A DNA stretch of 64,000 bases. Origin: a gamma proteobacterium SS-5 (GTDB taxonomy: Bacteria; Pseudomonadota; Gammaproteobacteria; Chromatiales; Chromatiaceae). The DNA lies in NCBI GenBank assembly GCA_009497875.2, contig CP032508.2, forward strand, positions 2,666,001 to 2,730,000. The letters run 5' to 3'. The position numbers and the translations under genes are program-made. Positions 35,858 through 44,263 of the stretch are shown piece by piece; position 1 is the first letter of the stretch, and each line of letters opens with the position of its first letter. The notes beneath the pieces are model-generated. The model was given only the letters and a program-made list of their open reading frames with translations. It was not told the DNA's origin and searched no databases.

Positions 35858-36207
35858 TTCAGCTCCCGACACTTGCCGATATCCAGGGTGCCCTTGGTCA
35901 CATAGATGCGGTAGGCATAGGCCAGCATCAGGGCGGTAACGCCCACGCCGATGACAATGGCGGTGAGCACCAGCGCCTGCGGCAGGGGGTCGATGATACG
36001 CTCGGCGGCCTCGGCCAGGGGTACGGCCTGATCCAGGATGGGCGCGGTGCGGCCGTTAAGATAACCGCTGGCCACCAGCACCAGGTTCACCCCGCTATGG
36101 GCGATGGTGAAGGAGACGATCATGCGCAACAGGTTGCGGTTGGTCAGGGCACCGTAGAGGCCCACCAGGATCAGAATGAAGCCTGTGGTCATGGCGATCT
36201 GGGCCAT
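35851..36207 (-). CDS. MrpC/NuoK-like subunit of Mbx-type complex
   Basis: A 118-residue three-helix protein: NLLRMIVSFTIAHSGVNLVL and DPLPQALVLTAIVIGVGVTA, the same signature as mrpC at 20.6 kb. It overlaps the genes on both sides, by 7 bases with the fused antiporter and by one base with the MrpB-like gene. Confidence 0.88.
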   Translation of the reverse strand: MAQIAMTTGFILILVGLYGALTNRNLLRMIVSFTIAHSGVNLVLVASGYLNGRTAPILDQAVPLAEAAERIIDPLPQALVLTAIVIGVGVTALMLAYAYRIYVTKGTLDIGKCRELKW

Positions 36208-36908
36208 CAGGAATCCTCCGTCTCGGACAGGTTCACCAGCATGGAGCTGAACTCCGCGCCCACCTTGAGGCCGATGAAGGAATAGATGATGGGGATCACC
36301 CCGGCGGAGAACAGCTCGCCGACCGTACCAATGGGCAACAAACGGTTATCCAGGAAGCCTCCCGCCAGGGCCACGCCGAGTAGGCCCAGGCCAACAAAGA
36401 CCAGGCCGGAGAAGGACTCGATGGCGGCGATCAGGCCATGGCTGAAGCGCTTCAGCGGATCGGTAAGCAGGATCAGAAGAATCGCCGAGGCCAGGATGGC
36501 ACCACCCTGGAAGCCGCCGCCGGGGGTCAGGTGGCCGTTGACGAAGACATAGACGCCAAGCAGCAGGATCAGTGGCACCAGCAAGTTCTTGCCGGTGGTC
36601 AGCAGCTCGCCGGTGGGCGGCAACTGCCGCTGCGGGCCATCGCCGCTGCGCCGCCCCAGCGCCAGCACCAGGCCGACGATGGCGGCGGTCAAAAACAGCA
36701 CCGTGACCTCGCCCAGGGTATCCAGGCCACGGTAGGTGACAATGATGGCGGTGGTGATATTGGCCGCACCCAGATCGGTGGCGCTGCGCTCGGCGTAGTA
36801 ACGGGCCGTATCGTTCAGCTCGGTGGCCGGCACGAAGCCCAGCAGCAGATCGAGGAAGATCGCCCCCAGGGCCAACAGCAGCAGCAGGACAAAGGCGCGC
36901 CTAATCAT
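36207..36908 (-). CDS. Fused MbhE-MrpB-like subunit
   Basis: A 233-residue membrane protein. The first 90 residues match the MbhE part of MrpA (NITTAIIVTYRGLDTLGEVT), and the rest is an MnhB domain (FVNGHLTPGGGFQGGAILAS, then AGVIPIIYSFIGLKVGAEFS). So the MrpA C-terminus is split here, with MbhD as a separate gene and MbhE fused to MrpB. ATG at 36908. Confidence 0.85.
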   Translation of the reverse strand: MIRRAFVLLLLLALGAIFLDLLLGFVPATELNDTARYYAERSATDLGAANITTAIIVTYRGLDTLGEVTVLFLTAAIVGLVLALGRRSGDGPQRQLPPTGELLTTGKNLLVPLILLLGVYVFVNGHLTPGGGFQGGAILASAILLILLTDPLKRFSHGLIAAIESFSGLVFVGLGLLGVALAGGFLDNRLLPIGTVGELFSAGVIPIIYSFIGLKVGAEFSSMLVNLSETEDS

Positions 36909-37161
36909 CCGCCCCTCCGCGCACCCGGCCGAGGACAAAGAAAAACAGGAAGGTGGTCAGGCCGCTGCCGATGGCCGCTTCGGTCATGGCCACATCCGGC
37001 GCCGCCAGCAACAGGAACTGCACCGAGGTCAGCAGGCTCACCAGTCCGGCGGCCAGGATGGCAATGGGCAGGCTGCGCCTGCCTCGCACCGCCATCACCG
37101 CAGCGACGACCATGGCCAGGGCCAGCAACAGGCTCAGGGGCAGGAGGATATTCTCGCTCAT
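36901..37161 (-). CDS. MbhD-like (DUF4040) subunit
   Basis: An 86-residue three-helix protein. SVQFLLLAAPDVAMTEAAIG is the DUF4040 signature also found near the C-terminus of MrpA. The C-terminus LGRVRGGADD is charged. Overlaps MrpG-like and MbhE-MrpB-like genes by a few bases each. Confidence 0.85.
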   Translation of the reverse strand: MSENILLPLSLLLALAMVVAAVMAVRGRRSLPIAILAAGLVSLLTSVQFLLLAAPDVAMTEAAIGSGLTTFLFFFVLGRVRGGADD

Positions 37162-37493
37162 GACTCGCCCTTGTCCTCGGCCAGGCGATCCACCTGGGTC
37201 AGATCGGACTTGGGTTGACCGCTGCGGTGGGCGGCACGGGCCAGCACCTGGGACGACAGCGGGTTGGTGAAGATCAGGAACACGCCGATCAGCAGCAGCT
37301 TCCAGCCCCATTCCGGGCGCAGCAGAAACACCCCCAGCAGGCTCAGCAGGGTGCCCAGGGTGGTGGCCTTGGTGCCCGCCTGCAGGCGGTTGTACAGGTC
37401 GGGCATACGCAACAGACCCAGCCCACCGAGTAGCAAAAAGGCGGTACCGGCCAGCAACAGCAAGGCACCCAGCAGATCCGTCCCCTGCCCCAT
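37158..37493 (-). CDS. MrpG/MbhC-like subunit
   Basis: A 111-residue protein with GGLGLLRMPDLYNRLQAGTK followed by ATTLGTLLSLLGVFLL, the MnhG signature. A charged tail follows LSSQVLARAAHRS. Start and stop overlap both neighbours. Confidence 0.88.
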   Translation of the reverse strand: MGQGTDLLGALLLLAGTAFLLLGGLGLLRMPDLYNRLQAGTKATTLGTLLSLLGVFLLRPEWGWKLLLIGVFLIFTNPLSSQVLARAAHRSGQPKSDLTQVDRLAEDKGES

Positions 37494-37765
37494 CAGAACC
37501 CCCGCTCCAGATAACGGGCGAAGACGATCACGCCAAGGAAGGACAACAAGGCATAGACCAGGGCCACGTCCAGATAGATCACCCGCTCGGCCAGCAGGGC
37601 AATGAAGACGATGAAGCTGATGGAGACAATGGTCATCACATCGAAGGCCACCACCCGGTCGGCCGCCGTCGGCCCCTTGATGAAGCGCACCAAAGCGAAC
37701 AGAAAGGCCACCCCGGCCAGCAGCGCCGCCAGCGAGACAAGAGATTCAACCAGGGACTCAACCAT
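37493..37765 (-). CDS. MrpF/MbhB-like subunit
   Basis: A 90-residue three-helix protein: FIKGPTAADRVVAFDVMTIV then RVIYLDVALVYALLSFLGVI. The ATG at 37765 overlaps the 3' end of the MrpE-like gene by 8 bases; a TTG at 37777 would be the only longer start. Confidence 0.88.
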   Translation of the reverse strand: MVESLVESLVSLAALLAGVAFLFALVRFIKGPTAADRVVAFDVMTIVSISFIVFIALLAERVIYLDVALVYALLSFLGVIVFARYLERGF

Positions 37766-38297
37766 AGATGACCTCAAGATAATGCTCCCACCCGGCGACG
37801 ATACGCGCCGTGGCCTGCTCGATGTCGTCCGACTCCATCAGCACCCAATGCACATAGAGCCACTCGCCGTCCAGCTCGACGGTGAGGGTGCCCGGGGTCA
37901 GGGTGATGGAATTGGCCAGCATCAGGCGGCCCATGCGGCTCTTGAGCTTGGTGCGCACCTTGACGATGCCGGGCCGGATCGGCAGCTCGGGCGAGAGCAC
38001 CAGGGCCGCCATGCGGAAATTGGCCTTGACCAGTTCCTTGAAGAAGTAGCCGTAGTACATGAAGCCGGCGACGATCGCCATGGGATTGAGGCGCATCTCG
38101 GTAAAAAAGGTCAGGCCGGAGCGAAACAGCAGGGCGATGACGCTGGAGGCGATCAGCCCCACCAGCAGCACCTGCCCGTCCAGCGAGCCCATGAGCATCA
38201 GCCAGAACAGCATCAGGGTCAGGATCAGCACCAGGACCTGGCGCAGGACCGAGACGGAATTCGCGGTGGTGGATTCAGCAGACAAGGTGTTCCTCAT
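37758..38297 (-). CDS. MrpE/MbhA-like subunit, first gene of Mbx-like operon
   Basis: A 179-residue MnhE-family protein: SVLRQVLVLILTLMLFWLML, then NSITLTPGTLTVELDGEWLY with the TPG motif, and a cytoplasmic C-terminus LVEHYLEVIYG-like (VAGWEHYLEVIYG). The ATG at 38297 (MRNTLSAES) is preferred to an upstream start. It heads a run of eleven co-directional complex genes. A 265-bp gap upstream to the divergent membrane protein presumably holds the operon promoter, though I see no strong match. Confidence 0.87.
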   Translation of the reverse strand: MRNTLSAESTTANSVSVLRQVLVLILTLMLFWLMLMGSLDGQVLLVGLIASSVIALLFRSGLTFFTEMRLNPMAIVAGFMYYGYFFKELVKANFRMAALVLSPELPIRPGIVKVRTKLKSRMGRLMLANSITLTPGTLTVELDGEWLYVHWVLMESDDIEQATARIVAGWEHYLEVIYG

Positions 38298-38563
38298 GGA
38301 TTTGGGGCCAGGCTCCCTCGGGGGCCGGAATATTACCATTTTCGAATGCATTTGCCGCAAAAGAAAATGAAATCTTTATTACTGGCAGCCCTGCCCATCG
38401 ATGTCGCGCCCATGGTGTGCCCCTGCGCGTGTCCGCTAAGATTTTGCCCTGAATGGGAAAGTCTCCTATAGTTTCCCGGCCTGGGCCGTCCGCTGCAGGC
38501 AATGTACCCTAACCGGCCCCGGCCTTTCCAGGTCGGGCCGCTACATAAGGCAGATCAGACATC

Positions 38564-39502
38564 ATGGGCAGATTCTTCGGCTGGGTATTCGGTCTTATCT
38601 GGTTAGTGGTGGGCATAGGCGGCATTGCCGATAATGAATGGCTCAGTGGCGGTCTGGTATTTCTTGCCGGCCTAACCTCAATTCCGCGTATCCATGACCG
38701 GATCAATGCCTTTCTACGCCAACAAAGGCGCTGGCGGCTGTTTCGCTGGCTGCACACCGGGGTGGGCAGCTGGACCCTGGCCGCCTCGCTGTTTGTCTTT
38801 GTCGTGCTGGCTCTGATTGCAGAGGGAGAACAGCCGGTAGGCCTGGGGGATGTGGTGGGCACCTTGCTGATGGCCGGGCTGGGCTTTTTCATCTTCCGTT
38901 CCATCCGCGACAAGATCGACGAACTGGTGGCCCGGGCCAAGGGCGTACCCGTGCAACCGCCCGAAGAGATCAGCGAGCCCCTGGTGGAAGGCCCCATGGA
39001 GGCGGAGGTACGCCAGCTGTTGCAGGCCACCCAGGATAGCGACAGCCTGCGCCAGCTGGATCAGCTCAAACGCAAGTTCGATGCCTTTGAGAAGATGCTG
39101 GCGCTCAAGTTTGAGGAGCAGGAACTGACCTATGGCCGCTATCGCCAGATTGTCGAGGAGGCCTATCTGGGCTGCCTTGATAATCTGCGCCAGATCACCG
39201 AGGCCTGGGCCGGCATCGCCGGGGTCGAGGTAGCCAGTATTCATCAGCAACTGGCCCGACAACCCAGCACGGCGGTGCAGCAGGCCCTGCAACAGCGTCT
39301 GCAGATGGTGGCCCAGACCCAGGCCCATATCGACCAACTGCGCTCCAGCAACGAGATGGCCATGACCCGGCTGGACGAGATCACCATCCAGATCAGCCGC
39401 ATCCAGACCCGGCGCGGCCACGCCAGCATGGAGCTGAAGGACTCCCTCAAGGAGCTGTCCAACCTGGCCCAGGGCACCCAGATGTACGACATGAAGCGTT
39501 AG
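38564..39502 (+). CDS. Membrane protein with coiled-coil C-terminal domain, unknown function
   Basis: A 312-residue protein. The N-terminus has two closely spaced hydrophobic segments (FGWVFGLIWLVVGIGGIA, LVFLAGLTSIP) and after residue 60 another pair (LAASLFVFVVLALIA, TLLMAGLGFFIFRSI). Residues 150-310 are helical and rich in Gln, Glu and Lys with heptad-like spacing (DQLKRKFDAFEKMLALKF; AHIDQLRSSNEMAMTRLDEI). I do not recognise a family. It is divergent from the Mbx-like operon. Confidence 0.75.
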   Translation: MGRFFGWVFGLIWLVVGIGGIADNEWLSGGLVFLAGLTSIPRIHDRINAFLRQQRRWRLFRWLHTGVGSWTLAASLFVFVVLALIAEGEQPVGLGDVVGTLLMAGLGFFIFRSIRDKIDELVARAKGVPVQPPEEISEPLVEGPMEAEVRQLLQATQDSDSLRQLDQLKRKFDAFEKMLALKFEEQELTYGRYRQIVEEAYLGCLDNLRQITEAWAGIAGVEVASIHQQLARQPSTAVQQALQQRLQMVAQTQAHIDQLRSSNEMAMTRLDEITIQISRIQTRRGHASMELKDSLKELSNLAQGTQMYDMKR

Positions 39503-39538
39503 CCTTAACGCTGATGAAGCGGGCAGCAACATCAACAT

Positions 39539-39587
39539 CCCGGAACATGAAACATCTTTTGGCTGCTCCGGGACTCGACAATTAACC
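39539..39587. repeat. CCCGGAACATGAAAC repeat
   Basis: CCCGGAACATGAAACATC is followed by GGCTGCTCCGGGACTCGACA and ATTAACC. A copy lies at 43714-43757 and a partial one (CGCTTCGGGATTCGACAATT) at 24444-24470. The two ends CCCGG and CCGGG may form a small hairpin. Function unknown. Confidence 0.5.
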
Positions 39588-39636
39588 TGTCGCGCAGCGA
39601 CGCAAAATTCTGTCCTCTGTCTTCCGTCCTCTGTCC

Positions 39637-40797
39637 TCAGACCAGCCGCTTGCGCTGGGCCGGGTCGAGCAGTCGTTCCACCTGGGGATACAGCCCCCGA
39701 TACTTGCTGGGGGATATCTCATGCAGGATGTCATCGGCCTGGGCCGGTTGCACCTGGGGCAGCGGGTTGCCCTCGCGGTTACCTATCGCCATCAACTCCG
39801 GCTGATAGACGCTGGCCCCTCGGGCCAGGGATACGGCAATGCGCTCGTCCTTCATCTTCAGCAGGGTCCCCGGCGGGTAGAGCCCAATGGTCTTGATCAG
39901 GGTCTTGGCCGCCGGGCGGTCCAGGGTCGAGCTATTGCTCAGCTGCAATATGGTATCCAGGGCATTGCGCTTGAACACCTCGCTCCGATAGGGCCGGTTG
40001 CGTACCAGGGCGCTGTACACATCCGCCACCATGAGTATCCTCGCCCCCTGACCTATGCCATCCCTTGTCAGGCCTTGCGGATAACCGCTGCCGTCCATGC
40101 GCTCGTGGTGCTGCGCCACCGTCTCCAGCCAGAGCGGGTCGATCACCCCCAGGCCGTGCAACATGCGCACGCCGGTCTGCGGGTGCTGCTCCACCAGGCG
40201 TTGATGAAACTCATCCAGCTCATGGCTCTGGCTGAGTTCGCCCATCACCGGCACCAGGCCGATGTCGTGGGTCAGGGCGGCGCACACCAGGGACAGGCGA
40301 ATATCTTCGGCGAGATCCAATCTCGTCGCCAGTATGTCGCTCATGATGGCGGCATGCAGGGGGTGATCGGCCAGATAGTCATCATGATAAAACAGGTGTA
40401 CCGCAAGAATAGCGATATCCTGATAATTGACGCAGATGTCGTGCAGCTCCAGGGCCATGTTGCTGATCGACTGGACAATGCTCGGCTGCGCCTGCTTGGC
40501 CTCGCTACCGCGCCTGAGCAGGCTCCTGATCCGAAAGCGGAATTCATCCATGCGTCTATACACCTGCACCTCGGAGGCGTCCTGCCGCTCCTTGCCGCTG
40601 GCTGAGGCAATGGCAATCCCCCGATCTCGCTCCGGGCGCTGCACATACATACCCTGGCCAAGCAGGTTCTTCAGCTGCTTTTCACTGCCGATCACCTGTC
40701 CCTCGCGCAGCATCAGCATGCCCAGGGCGTCATATACCGCATAGGGCAGGCTGTCGCCCACCTTAACGTCTTTGGCGGTAAGTCGTATTCTGTTCAT
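39637..40797 (-). CDS. HD-GYP domain protein, putative c-di-GMP phosphodiesterase
   Basis: A 386-residue cytoplasmic protein. The N-terminal 70 residues carry a small domain (VKVGDSLPYAVYDALGMLML). The HD-GYP domain spans roughly residues 140-320, with HPLHAAIMSDILATRLDL, ALTHDIGLVPV (HDIGL, where HDIGK is usual), VAQHHERMDGSGYPQGL and ILMVADVYSALVRNRPYR. So the metal site looks intact but the Lys after HDIG is Leu. No receiver domain is fused. ATG at 40797; an upstream TTG is less likely. Confidence 0.88.
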   Translation of the reverse strand: MNRIRLTAKDVKVGDSLPYAVYDALGMLMLREGQVIGSEKQLKNLLGQGMYVQRPERDRGIAIASASGKERQDASEVQVYRRMDEFRFRIRSLLRRGSEAKQAQPSIVQSISNMALELHDICVNYQDIAILAVHLFYHDDYLADHPLHAAIMSDILATRLDLAEDIRLSLVCAALTHDIGLVPVMGELSQSHELDEFHQRLVEQHPQTGVRMLHGLGVIDPLWLETVAQHHERMDGSGYPQGLTRDGIGQGARILMVADVYSALVRNRPYRSEVFKRNALDTILQLSNSSTLDRPAAKTLIKTIGLYPPGTLLKMKDERIAVSLARGASVYQPELMAIGNREGNPLPQVQPAQADDILHEISPSKYRGLYPQVERLLDPAQRKRLV

Positions 40798-40864
40798 CGC
40801 TTCAAAATTGGTTATCAAGGGGCCCTATGTTAACGGGAAACGCTAGCCTGGGATCTGCCGCCCA

Positions 40865-41033
40865 CTAGGAGCCTGTCGGATTTAGGATGCTCCTACTGCG
40901 CCGGTGGGAAGAACGGCCCAAATTTCCCCGATTTTTCGTTGCGTAGGGCAACTATGCGCCTCAAAATCGTGAAAATTTGTTCTCGCTCTCCCACCTTGCT
41001 CGCTACGGGCACCTAAACCCGACAGGCTCCTAG
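40865..41033. mobile_element. MITE-like element, copy 2 (169 bp)
   Basis: Almost identical to the copy at 16183, starting CTAGGAGCCTGTCGG and ending CCCGACAGGCTCCTAG, with intact terminal inverted repeats. It lies between the HD-GYP gene and comEC. The near-identity of the two 169-bp copies, 24 kb apart, points to recent spread. Confidence 0.82.
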
Positions 41034-41113
41034 CTGCTATTTTCTGTCCTCCACTTCTTAATACTATCGGACTTGAACCCAGATTGCTTTAGTCCTGCCG
41101 TTGCGCTCACCGC

Positions 41114-43405
41114 TCAGCGGTCTTGCCAATGACGGCGGCGCTGCTGGCGCCAGAGACGGGGCTCGCCCACCCCCAGTACAGGGTCGAACAGGAGGCGAAT
41201 GGTACCGCTCTCGGCGGTGTTCAACACCCGGCTGCCGGACTGCCGCCAGCGCTCCACCACCTCCTTGGCGGGAAAGCCGAAGGGATTGCGGTAGCCGCTG
41301 GAGACCAGTGCCAGCGGTGCCGCCAGGGCCTCCACCCAGGTCGGTGAGGACGAGGTACGGCTGCCGTGATGGCCCACCTGCACCACGGCACCGGACAGAC
41401 GTTCGACAAAGCCATCCCCCAGCCGCTCCATCAGCGCCGACTCGCCGCCCCGCTCCAGATCCCCCGTAAGCAACAGACGGCTCGTCCCGGCCTCCACCAG
41501 CAGCACGCAGGAGCTGTCGTTGGCGGCCCAGTCCTGCCCCGGTTGGGGGTGCAGCAGATGAAAGCCCACCCCATCCCAGTGCCAGCTGCGGCCTGCCTGA
41601 CAGGGCTCCAGGCTCAGGCCATCGCGGGCCAGCTGCGCATCTGCCAGCAGGTGATCCACTGGCACGGCGTCGAGCACAGGGTCCAGCCCGCCGGCGTGAT
41701 CCCGTGCCGGGTGAGAGATCAGCAGGCGCTGGATGCGCCCTACCCCACGGTAACGCAGGAAGGGCACCACCACCGCGCTGCCGGCATTGAAGCTGGCGCT
41801 GAAGGCCGCGCCTGTGTCGTACAACAGGGCATGATTGGCCGTCTGCACCAGCACCGCCAGGCCCTGCCCCACGTCCAGCATACTCACCTCGAACTGTCCA
41901 GGGGCCGGCTGCGGCACGCGCCAGGTGAACAGGGGCCAGATCAGCAGCAGGCCCAGATAAGAGGCCGGCAGACGCAGCGGGCTGAGCAGCCAAAGACCGC
42001 CCAGGCAGGCCATGGCGATCACCCAGCCCGGCCGCTCGGCCAGCTCCACCAGCTCAGGCCCCCGCTCGGCCGCCCAATGCAGGGCCTCCAGGCTGAGGCT
42101 GTAAAGGGGGGCGATGAGCCCCAGCAGCCAGCCGCCCAGGGCCGGTGCCAGCAACAGCAGCAACAGCGCGACAAAGGCCAGGGGCACCAGCACCAGGCTA
42201 AACCAGGGCACCGCCAGCAGATTGACCGGAAAGGCCAGCAGGGAGGCCTGCTGGAACAGCAGGATCAGCAGGGGCGAGATGGCCAACAGCACGGCAAACT
42301 GCATTCGCAGCAGGGTCCATAGCCAGGTCCCCCGGTGCAGGGCCAGGGCCCAGAGGATGGCGGCCACGGCGGCGAAGGAGAGGATAAAGCCGGGCGCGAG
42401 AACCGCCCGAGGATCGAGCAAGAGGACCAGAACCAGGGCCAGCCCCAGGCCCCGCCAGGGGCGCAGCTGGCGTCCCAGCAACAGCGGCAGGAGCAACGCC
42501 AGCAACATGATCAGGGCACGCTGGGTGGGCACGGAAAAGCCCGCCATGGCGGCATACAGGGCAGCCCCCAACAGGGCCACCAAGGCCGCCGCCCGCGGCG
42601 CGGCAAGCCACTGACAGAGCCAGGCGGAGCGCCGCCACAGCCAGGTGGTGAGCAGCAGCAAGAGGCCGGCCACCATACCCACATGCAGCCCGGAGATGGC
42701 CACCAGATGATTGGTGCCGGTCTGGCGGAACAGCTGCCACTGGCGCTGATCGAAAGCGGAACGATCACCCAGGGTAAGCGCCGCCAGCAGGCCCTGGGCC
42801 TCGGCCGGTGCCGCCGCGCGCAGCCGATCGGCCAGCCCCTGGCGGAGCCCAAGCCAGGGGCGCAGGCCATCCCCAGCCTGCAGACGCTGATTCAAGGGCG
42901 AGGTGCGCACATAGCCGGTGGCCCGAATCCCCTGCTGCCACAGCCAGGCCTGATAATCAAAGCCGCCGGGGTTGGCAAAGCCATGCGGCCGCTTCAGGCG
43001 CAGGCTCAGCTGCCAGAGTTCCCCGGCGCGCAGCTCGGGCCGTTGCTTGCCGTACCAGGACAGGCGCACCTTGGCCTGGAAGGGGATAGATTTGCCGTCC
43101 CGCTGCAGGGAGTGCAGCTGAAACTCAAAGCGGGTGCGCCGCTCAAACCGGGTTGGCAGGGACAGCACCTGGCCTTGCGCCAGCAGGTCCACCGACTCAT
43201 GCGTCTTGGGCAGCTGCTGCGCCAGACCCCAGCTGGCATAGAGCCCGGCATAGGCAAACCCGAGCAGGAACAGGCCAGGCAGCGCCAGCCAACGCCAGAG
43301 CAGGGCCGCCAGCGCCAACAGCAGCCACAGCCACAGGGGCGCGGGCAGCTCGGGCAGGAACTGCAGCAGCAACACCCCCAGCAAAAAAGCAATGGCAGAC
43401 GGCAT
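41114..43405 (-). CDS. comEC: ComEC/Rec2-type DNA uptake channel
   Basis: A 763-residue integral membrane protein for natural transformation. It has an N-terminal hydrophobic region, a competence domain near residues 195-470 (NHLVAISGLHVGMVAGLLLL is the signature), and a C-terminal metallo-beta-lactamase-like domain (EVSMLDVGQGLAVLVQ, RLLISHPARDHAGGL, QVGHHGSRTSSSPTW). Metal-binding His and Asp positions appear retained. ATG at 43405 (MPSAIAFLLGVLL). The gene is complete, but other competence genes are not in the window. Confidence 0.93.
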   Translation of the reverse strand: MPSAIAFLLGVLLLQFLPELPAPLWLWLLLALAALLWRWLALPGLFLLGFAYAGLYASWGLAQQLPKTHESVDLLAQGQVLSLPTRFERRTRFEFQLHSLQRDGKSIPFQAKVRLSWYGKQRPELRAGELWQLSLRLKRPHGFANPGGFDYQAWLWQQGIRATGYVRTSPLNQRLQAGDGLRPWLGLRQGLADRLRAAAPAEAQGLLAALTLGDRSAFDQRQWQLFRQTGTNHLVAISGLHVGMVAGLLLLLTTWLWRRSAWLCQWLAAPRAAALVALLGAALYAAMAGFSVPTQRALIMLLALLLPLLLGRQLRPWRGLGLALVLVLLLDPRAVLAPGFILSFAAVAAILWALALHRGTWLWTLLRMQFAVLLAISPLLILLFQQASLLAFPVNLLAVPWFSLVLVPLAFVALLLLLLAPALGGWLLGLIAPLYSLSLEALHWAAERGPELVELAERPGWVIAMACLGGLWLLSPLRLPASYLGLLLIWPLFTWRVPQPAPGQFEVSMLDVGQGLAVLVQTANHALLYDTGAAFSASFNAGSAVVVPFLRYRGVGRIQRLLISHPARDHAGGLDPVLDAVPVDHLLADAQLARDGLSLEPCQAGRSWHWDGVGFHLLHPQPGQDWAANDSSCVLLVEAGTSRLLLTGDLERGGESALMERLGDGFVERLSGAVVQVGHHGSRTSSSPTWVEALAAPLALVSSGYRNPFGFPAKEVVERWRQSGSRVLNTAESGTIRLLFDPVLGVGEPRLWRQQRRRHWQDR

Positions 43406-43442
43406 GGCTCGATTATCCGGCCTCCCGCGCTCAATCGCCACC

Positions 43443-43760
43443 TAAGGCTCATGGAACGGACAGCAATACCCCGAAACATGAAACATCTTCTAATCAATGG
43501 GACGCAGAGGACGCAAAGAAGCGCAAAGGACGCAGAGAAGAATGAGGAAGAAGTAGCCCGGATGGAGTGCGGAGCATCCGGGGTTGCTTCTGGGCAGGGC
43601 CACGCCTAATCTTTGCCCCTCCGAGCATCAGATCGGAATTTCCAGGGCTCGGAGCTCCCAGATTGACAGGCTGCCATGTTGTTTCACAGTAAGGCTCATG
43701 GAATGGACAGCAATACCCCGGAACATGAAACCTCTCTTGGCCGCTTCGGGACTCATAAAT
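43443..43760. repeat. Repeat-rich gap: 42-bp direct repeats, GCAGAG half copy, REP-like half copy
   Basis: The gap from comEC to the VOC gene has no credible gene. TAAGGCTCATGGAACGGACA at 43443 recurs at 43689 with the CAGCAATACCCCGAAACATG tail, 42 bp in all with two differences. Between them lie a GCAGAG-family left arm (GGGACGCAGAGGACGCAAAG, 43500) and a CCCGGATG arm (43557). The gap is a hot spot for short repeats. Confidence 0.6.
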
Positions 43761-43785
43761 TGCCACAGATGCCTCACAGTAACAC

Positions 43786-44160
43786 TCAATCCAGACCGAC
43801 GAACTCCAGGGCATTGCCATCCGGGTCGCGGCAGAACAGGGCCAAGCGGCCGGAACGGCTCAGGCTGATGGCCACCCCGGCCTGCTCCAGGCGCTGCCTC
43901 AAATCAGCGAAATCCGTCACCGCCAGGGCCAGATGGCGGTCGCGGCCACCGTGCTCGGGCCGACCCTCGACGGGGTCGGGGTTCGGTAGTTGCAGCAGGT
44001 GGATCTGACGGCCATCGGCCAGGTTCAGCCAGGCACCTGGGTAGCCCAGGTCCGGCCGCTGGGGGTCTGGCTCCAGCCCCAGCAGATCGCGGTAAAAGGC
44101 CAGGGCGCGCTGGGTATCGGCCACCAGCAGGCTGACGTGATGCAGTGCCTTGATCGGCAT
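43786..44160 (-). CDS. VOC family (glyoxalase/bleomycin-resistance fold) protein
   Basis: A 124-residue single-domain protein: ALHHVSLLVADTQRALAFYR, LAWLNLADGRQIHLLQL-like strand, HLALAVTDFADLRQRLEQAG and FCRDPDGNALEFVGLD. The His, His and Glu of the metal site are at plausible positions. ATG at 44160 is chosen from MPIKALHHV. Substrate unknown. Confidence 0.88.
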   Translation of the reverse strand: MPIKALHHVSLLVADTQRALAFYRDLLGLEPDPQRPDLGYPGAWLNLADGRQIHLLQLPNPDPVEGRPEHGGRDRHLALAVTDFADLRQRLEQAGVAISLSRSGRLALFCRDPDGNALEFVGLD

Positions 44161-44263
44161 AGCTCCTCCCGATTCTGATTCCAACTCTATCCCGGCGTTT
44201 TGGTGTTTGCCGGGGCTTATCCTATACTGACGCGCTTGCATGGCGAAAAACGAGCCCAGGCCG

